Positions 1 to 5,067 of a DNA stretch of 5,137 nt are shown one piece after another (the stretch's first letter is position 1; each line of letters begins with the position of its first letter). Both the position numbers and the translations under genes were made by a program. The notes under the pieces are model-generated. The model was given only the letters and a program-made list of their open reading frames with translations. It made no database searches and was not told where the DNA came from. The stretch is from the NCBI GenBank assembly GCA_964362485.1, contig CAYIEX010000106.1, forward strand, positions 1-5,137, in the 5' to 3' direction. The DNA comes from CAMAVK01 sp964362485. GTDB taxonomy: Archaea > Nanobdellota > Nanobdellia > Woesearchaeales > GW2011-AR9.

Positions 1-39
1 CTCCAGGAGAAAGTAAAGAATGGTAAAACTCCTGTCGTT

Positions 40-243
40 TCATGCTCCCACCTCTAATGATAGGGCTTGTTCACGTAGAAATTGCTCCCAGCTCACTTTT
101 TCTTCAAATAATACGGACGTTGACCGTCCATGTTTCCATTTAGGGTTTTGTTGGTTCATGTTTTTGTATATCCGGTTTTTGAGCCACCACGGCTGTGATG
201 AGTTCTTTGTATACCAAGGTGTACTAAAAAGGATTGCACACAA
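40..243 (-). CDS. unrecognised minus-strand reading frame, probable 3' gene remnant
   Basis: The reading frame is open from a TTG at 243 to a TGA at 40-42 and gives 67 residues with no family I recognise. The best part is the C-terminal half, from about the internal Met (MNQQNPKWKHGR...) to the stop. It has a normal mix of charged, aromatic and aliphatic residues (FEEKVSWEQFLREQ looks like an amphipathic helix). The plus strand over the same bases reads as a Cys/Phe-rich string unlike a protein. There is no good ribosome binding site before the TTG, and the frame abuts the AT-rich plus-strand gene that follows, so I infer the 3' end of a longer gene cut off at about 240. Local GC (about 42% at 61-120) is above that of the neighbouring cargo. 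It could also be a chance ORF. Confidence 0.35.
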   Translation of the reverse strand: MCAILFSTPWYTKNSSQPWWLKNRIYKNMNQQNPKWKHGRSTSVLFEEKVSWEQFLREQALSLEVGA

Positions 244-244
244 T

Positions 245-722
245 ATGGCTTATTTTAATAGAAAGATAGTTAAATACGGCACATATTGTACCTACATGAG
301 CTTAAAACGAGAAGAAAAACCAAGAAAAGAGTATCCTCAGTTAGAAGAGGCAGTCAGAGATCGTAAATGTTATATTGTATTAGATGCTCTAAGAATACTT
401 CAGACAAACCCAGATAATGTAGAAGAGGATGGTTTCTGGAGGAAGACAATTAGTAAAACAATAAAAAAAGAGTATAAAACTAGTTTTAAAGAGCGATACG
501 TGAGTAAAATATTGACTGAATTAGTAGCATTGGGTATCGTCGAAAAGGAGCAGGGGATAGGTTATTTTATCCCTGACGAAATTGTTGATGTTCTGGAGGA
601 TATCAAAGATAGTTTTGAAAAAGCAAAAAGATTAGTAGGAAAAAATGTTCATGGTAAGCACTATTTATTATCTGTGCTCTATGATATTAAGCCGGAGAAT
701 TTTTTTGACACTAATCTCATGC
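245..722 (+). CDS. winged-helix-like DNA-binding protein, runs into assembly gap
   Basis: This is 159 residues from ATG 245 to the gap. Residues about 44-110 look like a winged helix-turn-helix: a helix around YIVLDALRIL, a second around FWRKTISKTIKKEY, a recognition-type helix (ERYVSKILTELVALGIVEKE) and a short wing ending GIGYFIP. An acidic/basic helical stretch (VLEDIKDSFEKAKRL) follows. I infer DNA binding, either as a regulator or as the binding module of a larger protein; no specific family is recognised. ATG 245 was chosen because AAAAAGGA ends 11-12 nt upstream; ATG 296 (MSLKREE) is possible but has no ribosome binding site. The frame is also open back to ATG 20, but that stretch does not look coding. 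With ten literal Ns the frame would end four codons after the gap (TGA 752-754). If the true gap length is 2 modulo 3 it continues into the next ORF. Confidence 0.6.
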
Positions 723-732
723 NNNNNNNNNN
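723..732. other. assembly gap (10 N)
   Basis: Ten consecutive N interrupt the coding sequence. Ten is a common placeholder, so the real length, and hence the reading frame across it, is unknown. Open frames on both sides are coding: frame 2 on the left (last full codon 719-721), and on the right frame 1, which is already open at 733. Confidence 0.95.
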
Positions 733-1227
733 CTTGAAGTTAATGAAAAAATGAAAACCATTGGCTTCAAGACCCATTCATTTGAAGGTGATGGGAAAAA
801 AGACTCATGGGATTGGACTTTTATTAATAGTCAACCTAATTTAGTTGAAATTGAGGTGGGTCTAGCTGAGCTTGATAAAGAGGATTTATCTGATGTTTTT
901 GGTAGAAAAGAGGAATCGGCTATCTTACTTGAAGTCCATGTCCATGTACGAGATCAACATAGGATTTATAATGATGAATTTTTCAAAGTCAAACCATTGA
1001 AAGGGGATAGTATTGCAAACACTTCTTTCTTAACGTTTAATGCTCATTCTGAAAAAATAAAATTAAAATTCCTTAGAAAATACTGTTCACATTTGGGATT
1101 TAGCACACTTGTCCAAGTAAATGAGATTATAAGAGATAAGTTTATAGACATGCAAGTGCTCACAATGAAAAGTAAAGGGAAAGAAGTTCTAGTTGAGGAG
1201 CTGTGGGAAAATGAGTATCGAGAGTAA
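733..1227 (+). CDS. unrecognised protein, 5' end lost in the assembly gap
   Basis: The frame is open from the first base after the gap (LEVNEK, then Met at 751) to TAA 1225-1227, 164 residues from 733 or 158 from ATG 751. The 18 nt before ATG 751 contain no Shine-Dalgarno sequence and themselves encode plausible residues. I therefore think the gene starts upstream, either inside the gap or as a continuation of the winged-helix protein at 245. The product is charged and soluble, without membrane segments or a signal peptide. Notable segments are WDWTFINSQPNLVEIEVGLAEL, an ILLEVHVHVRDQHRIY beta-like strand with alternating His/Val, and a C-terminal EVLVEELWENEYRE. No family is recognised. The last 17 nt overlap the next gene, which indicates an operon and translational coupling. 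AT-rich like the rest of the module. Confidence 0.6.
   Translation, partial: LEVNEKMKTIGFKTHSFEGDGKKDSWDWTFINSQPNLVEIEVGLAELDKEDLSDVFGRKEESAILLEVHVHVRDQHRIYNDEFFKVKPLKGDSIANTSFLTFNAHSEKIKLKFLRKYCSHLGFSTLVQVNEIIRDKFIDMQVLTMKSKGKEVLVEELWENEYRE
1195..1200 (+). promoter_or_regulatory. ribosome binding site GAGGAG for the 1211 gene
   Basis: GAGGAG lies 10 nt before ATG 1211, inside the coding end of the preceding gene. It decides the start at 1211 over the TTG at 1193, which lies upstream of this site. Confidence 0.7.
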
Positions 1228-1711
1228 TTTCATTGCAATAAACATTCAGTTGGTGTCAAATAGAAGAGAGGACTTATTAGATAAATTTGATGAAATGTTC
1301 AATCACAGAGATTGGGGATTCTTGATTTATTCTCCTAATAGGATCAAACTATTTTTTGGAGATAATGAAGTACAGAAAACGGAAGAAACTTTAAGAAAAT
1401 TGAAGAACGAAGGAGTCCTAATAGCATTTGAATTTATCGAAGATTTAAATGATTTATTTTGGGATATGTGTCTAGCCTGTGCAGCTAGAAAATTTAGTCG
1501 CTTGATCAAAGTCGCTTTAAATGATGATGAGTTAATCAACAAACTCGTAACTATTCCACATGTTAGCGCGTGTGCATACGCTCCCTTGCACCATATATGT
1601 AATCAATTAAACATGGATTATAAGACGGAATTAAACTTTAGAAAAAATATTTTCGAACATCCAAAATACAAAGAGAACTTCAAAGAAATCGCCAATCTTA
1701 GATTAAGATAA
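1211..1711 (+). CDS. unrecognised 166-residue protein, last gene of the AT-rich module
   Basis: This gene starts at ATG 1211 behind GAGGAG and overlaps the end of the upstream gene by 17 nt, so the two are very probably co-translated. The 166-residue product is soluble and charged. It opens with a beta-like stretch (NFIAINIQLVSNRRED), has a WGFLIYSPNRIKLFFGD segment, a helical Lys/Glu-rich part (VQKTEETLRKLKNEG) and a central Cys/Ala segment (DMCLACAARKFSRLIKVAL). A later part reads VSACAYAPLHHICNQL, and the C-terminus is basic and ends RLR. The Cys/His residues (C-x2-C, HH-x-C) might bind metal, but their spacing does not match a zinc finger I know. No family or function is recognised. The 3' end overlaps by a few bases the minus-strand reading frame of the broken ArdC-like gene, so the two converge tail to tail. 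Confidence 0.75.
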   Translation: MSIESNFIAINIQLVSNRREDLLDKFDEMFNHRDWGFLIYSPNRIKLFFGDNEVQKTEETLRKLKNEGVLIAFEFIEDLNDLFWDMCLACAARKFSRLIKVALNDDELINKLVTIPHVSACAYAPLHHICNQLNMDYKTELNFRKNIFEHPKYKENFKEIANLRLR

Positions 1712-1712
1712 A

Positions 1713-1746
1713 CCAAAAGAAAAAAACTCCAGTATCTGCTTACTGG
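1713..1746 (-). terminator. possible intrinsic terminator for minus-strand transcripts
   Basis: Read on the minus strand, CCAGTA-agcaga-TACTGG (plus 1729-1746) forms a perfect 6-bp stem with a 6-nt loop. It is followed after AG by a T-rich tract (TTTTTTTCTTTT). The stem is short and only half GC, and it lies within the tail of the ArdC-like frame. It may be a real terminator at the old gene end or at the junction with the AT-rich module, or a coincidence. Confidence 0.35.
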
Positions 1747-1876
1747 CGGTCGCTATCGCTCCCAAGTGTTCCATGATTTTCTCCGCTGTCACATTGTACG
1801 AAGCCAAGTAGTTGTACGATCTCACATCTAAGCCAAAGTGCTTACAGACCACATACGCGGTTCCCTCGGCTTCGAT

Positions 1877-1958
1877 TTATTAATCACTGTGTCTAAACAC
1901 CGTTGTTTATAATGGTAGTGAGTAATATTCAAAAATGGCTAATTATACCATTTTTGTT
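1877..1958. mobile_element. ~82-bp insertion in the ArdC-like gene, MITE-like, carrying inverted repeats
   Basis: The boundaries are inferred by rejoining the ArdC reading frame (KQEKE before, IEAEGT after); they are good to a few bases. The insert is much more AT-rich than the gene around it. It contains an imperfect inverted repeat TATTAATCACT (1878-1888) / AGTGAGTAATA (1917-1927), 10 of 11 pairs matching, with GTGT-ctaa-ACAC (1889-1900) inside it. A second, perfect one is AAAAATGG (1931-1938) / CCATTTTT (1948-1955). There is no coding capacity and no clear target-site duplication. A miniature inverted-repeat element or the scar of a larger element are both possible; the family is not recognised. 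Confidence 0.55.
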
Positions 1959-2254
1959 TTCTTTCTCCTGCTTCGAAATGTTCTTCCGCTCACCCCAGTG
2001 CAGAATCTCGTGGGCAATCTCGTGAACCAGCGTGTTGACTTGCGTGTTCACACTCTCCCCCGCGGCAACTTTGATGGAGCCACCCTGCGAGTAGCCAAAG
2101 AGCCCGTTGATACCAAGTTTCTCAAAGTCAAGCTTGATACCGCTGATCTCACAGAATTCCACCAGCGTAGAAAGTAGATGACTGTAATCATCTCCAGGCA
2201 TCCGAACCAGATCGGGAAGCTCATCTCCCTCAGTTTGGGATACGTCAAAGACAC

Positions 2255-2296
2255 AGACAGGTGAGAAGTAGGTATACTTCTCTTCTTAACCTGTCT
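2255..2296. repeat. quasi-palindrome enclosing the premature stop codon
   Basis: AGACAGGTGAGAAG (2255-2268) pairs with CTTCTC (2277-2282) plus ACCTGTCT (2289-2296). This gives 14 pairs around an 8-nt loop, with one 6-nt bulge at 2283-2288. The bulge holds exactly two codons of the ArdC-like frame, read on the minus strand as TAA GAA, and so includes the premature stop. It lies inside coding sequence and has no T-run, so it is not a terminator. Confidence 0.6.
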
Positions 2297-2575
2297 TCTC
2301 ACTAACTTTCTTTGAGACGAATGGAGCCACGATACGAATGGCTTTGCTCCCCGACTTTACTTTTCGTCCAAGTTTGGTCCACGTTCGGAACCCCGCGACA
2401 CGTGTTGCTTCGGGTTTGGCGATGTGGATCAACATCTGGTTGTGGTAGCTGTACTCCCAAAACTTTGACATCGTGTCAAGATAGTGTTGGAATTCAGATG
2501 ACTTCTTCGCGTCATCTGTTTCTTTGGCAAGCTGTTTAAGCTTGTCTTTGACGAGTGCGAGGTGGTCGTGAGTAC

Positions 2576-2680
2576 TCATGCTCTCACCCCTACACTGTCC
2601 CCGCAGATATTGCAGGCTGTTAAATTCTCTTCCTCTATGAGCACTTCGTACTCACAGAAATGTTGTTTGTTGGCTTTCAT
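2576..2680 (-). CDS. 34-residue CxxC mini-protein, coupled to the ArdC-like gene
   Basis: ATG at 2680 follows an excellent GGAGGTG by 6 nt. The frame ends in a TGA that shares bases with the ATG of the ArdC-like gene (ATGA overlap), the classic arrangement for translational coupling. The product starts MKANKQHFCEYEVLIEEENL and ends ACNICGDSVGVRA. His7, Cys9, Cys26 and Cys29 (CNIC) could bind one zinc ion, as in a small zinc ribbon, although a second clean CxxC is missing (FCEYE where CxxC might be expected). I do not recognise the family. The strong ribosome binding site, the codon-like composition and the overlap make it a credible gene despite its size. It was probably the first gene of the operon that contained the antirestriction gene, and it appears intact while its partner is broken. 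Confidence 0.65.
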   Translation of the reverse strand: MKANKQHFCEYEVLIEEENLTACNICGDSVGVRA

Positions 2681-2686
2681 GGAAAG

Positions 2687-2693
2687 CACCTCC
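2687..2693 (-). promoter_or_regulatory. ribosome binding site GGAGGTG of the CxxC mini-protein
   Basis: On the minus strand GGAGGTG stands 6 nt before ATG 2680. It is the strongest Shine-Dalgarno match I see in the window and the main reason to accept the small gene. Confidence 0.75.
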
Positions 2694-2965
2694 GAAATTT
2701 TTTGATACTCCGGACAACCGAGATCGTTCTCTTATTGCTTTGAAACGTAGTTTTGACTCAAGCGTGTGAAACAGGCTAGCGTCAGGTCGCACGACCCGAA
2801 GCATTAAGTTGGAACGTCGAGGTAAGGATGTTCACAAAAATTGAGGAACGTGGTGCTTTACAAGCCAACAACATACAGAAGAGTACGTAAAGGGGAGAGA
2901 ATTTATTGCAGAGTTATTGGGGGACGGTAGGGGATGAGAATCGCTTGATCTATCTAGAGTGATAT
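2694..2965. other. divergent intergenic region without a convincing gene
   Basis: This stretch separates the minus-strand CxxC/ArdC operon from the plus-strand AIPR gene and should hold promoters for both. I see no consensus pair for either; on the minus strand TTGAGT followed about 18 nt later by CAATAA is the best but weak candidate. A small palindrome, GGTCG-ca-CGACC at 2785-2796, could be an operator. A plus-strand frame starting at ATG 2829 behind GAGGTAAGG encodes only 20 residues. Shifting frame after it gives another short stretch (YVKGREFIAELLGDGRG, then stop at about 2936). This might be the relic of a gene, but the family is not recognised. Confidence 0.4.
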
Positions 2966-2970
2966 GGTGA
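2966..2970 (+). promoter_or_regulatory. ribosome binding site GGTGA of the AIPR gene
   Basis: GGTGA matches the downstream part of the GGAGGTGA consensus, and its GG pair stands 6 nt before ATG 2974, the usual register. The alternative start ATG 3007 has no such site. Confidence 0.45.
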
Positions 2971-2973
2971 GTT

Positions 2974-4743
2974 ATGTTTTTATACCTGCTCAATTTTTAC
3001 AACGAAATGGCTAATAATGATGTTATAATTCTAAATAGTGTATTAGAACAGAAGCGAAAACAAATAGCTCAAGAGATGAGTGAAGATGAGTTCTTCGAGA
3101 ACTTTGTTTTTGACCAAGCTATGAAAGAGTTTGATTTGTCAGATGAGGAGTTACAGTCAGGTAATACTGATGGGACAAATGATGGTGGAGTGGATGGTTT
3201 TTTCATGTTTATCAATGGTGATCTGATAGCGGATGAAACTGACGTCTCATCCAGATATAAAAAAAATCCAACAATTGATCTTTATATCATCCAGGCAAAA
3301 AGAAGTCCTGGGTTTTCGGAGACGACTTTTGATAAACTCTTAACAACTATCCAAGATTTATTTGATTTAACCAAAGATCTTACCAAGTTACAATCATTTT
3401 ATAGAAGCGCACTTCTTGATAAAGTCGCACTCTTTCAGAAGTACTATGTTGAACTTGCGGGACGACATCCAAAATTGGTCATTCATTACATTTATGGTTG
3501 CAAAGGTGAAACTTCTTTAATTAACGATCCACTTCAGAATCGTAAGAATTTACTCATCGATGCTACAAAAGAAAAATTTGCCGGGGTGGAAGTGACTATT
3601 AATCTTTTGGGAGCTCGAGAGTTATTGGATTTATCAAGAGTTGAAAGAACTTACACGCTTCAGCTAAATTACATTGAAAATACTCTATCAACTGGGTCTA
3701 ATAACTACGTGGTATTAGCAGGTATTGAAGATTACTACAACTTCGTATCTGATGAACGGGGGATATTGAGAAAATATATCTTTGATGCAAATGTAAGGGA
3801 CTTCCAGGGATACGTTGAAGTTAATAAAGACATCATGAATACTCTGCTTTATGAAGATAGTATAGATTTTTGGTGGTTAAATAACGGGGTTACAATTCTA
3901 GCTTCAAAAGCATCTATTAGTGGTAAAACAATTACACTTGATAACGTGCAAATTGTTAATGGTTTGCAAACTACCACTTGCATTAACCACTATTATAATT
4001 CCATAAAAGAAAAAAATGGTCAAGCGAGAGATTATGATAAAAATAGATCTATTCTGGTTAAGATTATGGTTATCGATGATGAGGAAGCACAAAATAAGAT
4101 CATCAAAGCAACCAATTTCCAAACTTCTATCCCACCTGCATCATTGAAAGCAACAGATAGTATTCACAGAGATATCGAGGACTATTTCAAATTGCAAGAC
4201 TGGTATTATGATCGTCGGAAAAACTACTACAAAAATATAGGCAAACCAAAGGCAAGAATAATTAGTATCCCATTTTTAGCGCAATGTCTTATCACGATAA
4301 CTCAAAGGGAACCAGATGTTGCGCGTGCTAGACCTGCTTCTTTGGTTAAGAGTGAGCAAGCGTATAGCAAGATTTATGGTAAAAGTATCAGTCCAGCGAT
4401 GTATCTTTGTATAGGGAAAATTGGTCGAATGATTGAGCTTGCATTGAAGGCAGAAAGTAGCGAGTATTCATTGCCTGAGAAAGGGAACTTAAAATTTCAT
4501 ATCATGATGGTGGCTGTTATGAAATATCTCGGAAAAACAGACTATACGTACGAAGATTTATTGAAAATAGATCCAAGTGATATTAGGGGAGATCAAATTG
4601 ATTTTGCAATTACAGAAGTTATCAAGCATAGTCGGAATCATAAAATATTTTCGAGCTCATCGCTTGAACAGTTAGCAAAATCAAAGTCATTTGTGGATTA
4701 TCTAATAACAAATCTAGAATTATCAAATGGCACCATTGGTTAA
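2974..4743 (+). CDS. AIPR-family (abortive infection phage resistance) protein with nuclease-like N-terminus
   Basis: The product has 589 residues. The AIPR signature is clear: YIFDANVRDFQGYVEVN (268-284), IMNTLL, FWWLNNGVTILA (299-310), QIVNGLQTT (326-334), then KATNFQTSIPPASLKATD (378-395) and YYDRRKNYY (411-419). AIPR proteins are linked to phage resistance by abortive infection. The N-terminal part has GTNDGGVDGFFMF (67-79) and IDLYIIQAKRS (101-111). A D...QxK pair in this setting resembles the Mrr-type PD-(D/E)xK nuclease core, so I infer DNA or RNA cleavage on phage infection; this is not proven. ATG 2974 has GGTGA upstream. ATG 3007 (residue 12, MANNDVIILNSVLEQK) lacks a ribosome binding site but is where homologues, as I recall them, tend to start. 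There are no membrane segments. The gene is a single cistron with no visible antitoxin or partner, and it is much more AT-rich than its flanks, suggesting horizontal acquisition. It converges on the minus-strand ORF at 4766. Confidence 0.9.
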   Translation: MFLYLLNFYNEMANNDVIILNSVLEQKRKQIAQEMSEDEFFENFVFDQAMKEFDLSDEELQSGNTDGTNDGGVDGFFMFINGDLIADETDVSSRYKKNPTIDLYIIQAKRSPGFSETTFDKLLTTIQDLFDLTKDLTKLQSFYRSALLDKVALFQKYYVELAGRHPKLVIHYIYGCKGETSLINDPLQNRKNLLIDATKEKFAGVEVTINLLGARELLDLSRVERTYTLQLNYIENTLSTGSNNYVVLAGIEDYYNFVSDERGILRKYIFDANVRDFQGYVEVNKDIMNTLLYEDSIDFWWLNNGVTILASKASISGKTITLDNVQIVNGLQTTTCINHYYNSIKEKNGQARDYDKNRSILVKIMVIDDEEAQNKIIKATNFQTSIPPASLKATDSIHRDIEDYFKLQDWYYDRRKNYYKNIGKPKARIISIPFLAQCLITITQREPDVARARPASLVKSEQAYSKIYGKSISPAMYLCIGKIGRMIELALKAESSEYSLPEKGNLKFHIMMVAVMKYLGKTDYTYEDLLKIDPSDIRGDQIDFAITEVIKHSRNHKIFSSSSLEQLAKSKSFVDYLITNLELSNGTIG

Positions 4744-4765
4744 GTTATGGGAAAAACTCATCTTC

Positions 4766-4999
4766 TCACCTAAAATCCCTCTCTCGATACTTGAACCACA
4801 TATCTTCTTTTCCAATCCATTTGACCATCTTTTCATGAACGACCTCGTTTGGGTCTTTCTTATACCCGAGAGCTTGCGAAAGAGACGCTTTCAAGGTCGT
4901 GCGTTGGGCAGGAACCATCCGATGTTTTGGCGGGTTCAGTCGTTGTACAAAGTCGCTGTGTGTTTCAAGCGACCATCCAATAATTGTTGTTTTTACCAT
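4766..4999 (-). CDS. unrecognised 77-residue minus-strand ORF
   Basis: ATG 4999 gives 77 residues; a TTG at 5029 would add ten. The sequence looks like a real protein: MVKTTIIGWSLETHSDFVQR, then a basic PPKHRMVPAQRTTLKASLSQ stretch, then EVVHEKMVKWIGKEDMWFKY and a C-terminus ending RERDFR. It is basic and soluble, with no known domain that I can name. The plus strand over the same bases reads poorly (Pro/Phe/Arg-rich). No strong ribosome binding site precedes either start, so it may be a fragment of a longer gene. GC is about 55% at 4861-4920, like the other minus-strand pieces and unlike the AIPR gene, which suggests it belongs to the original element backbone. The stop is 22 nt from the AIPR stop. 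Confidence 0.45.
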   Translation of the reverse strand: MVKTTIIGWSLETHSDFVQRLNPPKHRMVPAQRTTLKASLSQALGYKKDPNEVVHEKMVKWIGKEDMWFKYRERDFR

Positions 5000-5067
5000 A
5001 CCGAAAATGGAGTGCAGTTCGACAATCAAATTTTAGGCATGAGCCGACCACGCAGTGGGAAAATTGT

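Larger units (their letters stand above)
1703..2579 (-). pseudogene. broken ArdC-like antirestriction protein / zinc metallopeptidase
   Basis: ArdC-type proteins have an N-terminal ssDNA-binding domain and a C-terminal zincin-like metallopeptidase domain. On conjugative elements they protect incoming DNA from restriction. Here the ATG at 2579 follows AGGGGTG by 5 nt. Residues 1-97 match the N-terminal domain (FWEYSYHNQMLIHIAKPEATRVAGFRTW, then a long KVKSGSKAIRIVAP stretch). A TAA at 2286-2288 then stops the frame, and the same frame continues without another stop (FSPVCVFDVSQTEGDELPDL) to HEIAHEILHWGER, whose HExxH is at 2010-2024. About 82 bp of foreign sequence at 1877-1958 next shifts the frame. 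Beyond it the C-terminus resumes (IEAEGTAYVVCKHFGLDVRS, on to SYNVTAEKIMEHLGAIA), carrying the EAE expected to supply the third zinc ligand. Removing 82 bp restores the frame. The tail after ILE (FFSFGLS) looks non-native, so the true 3' end may also be lost. The catalytic protein cannot be made; a 97-residue N-terminal fragment could be. Confidence 0.88.

Noticed and set aside
4..34. Inverted repeat CAGGAG / CTCCTG
   Set aside because: Six pairs with a 19-nt loop are expected by chance; no supporting context.
120..148. TTGACC as a -35 box for the left module
   Set aside because: No -10-like hexamer stands 16-18 nt downstream.
20..244. Extension of the winged-helix gene back to ATG 20, which has AGGAG 10 nt upstream
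   Set aside because: The translation is Cys/Phe/His-rich and unlike a protein, while the minus strand over the same bases looks coding. The ribosome binding site match may be chance. Not fully excluded.
1327..1542. Minus-strand ORF of 71 codons
   Set aside because: It lies entirely inside the plus-strand gene at 1211-1711, has low-complexity Ser/Asn/Phe content and no ribosome binding site.
1935..2177. Plus-strand ORF and a second minus-strand frame (2048-2302) over the ArdC-like gene
   Set aside because: They are shadows of the ArdC-like coding sequence; only the chosen frame gives HExxH and the rest of the family pattern.
2312..2539. Plus-strand ORF opposite the ArdC N-terminal domain
   Set aside because: It is Cys/Trp/Arg-rich and opposite a clearly coding minus strand.
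3904..4122. Minus-strand ORF inside the AIPR gene
   Set aside because: It is opposite conserved AIPR motifs and rich in Ile/Asn from antisense of AT-rich codons.
4726..4737. Palindrome AATGG-ca-CCATT at the AIPR stop, considered as a terminator
   Set aside because: The stem is only 5 bp and no T-run follows on either strand.
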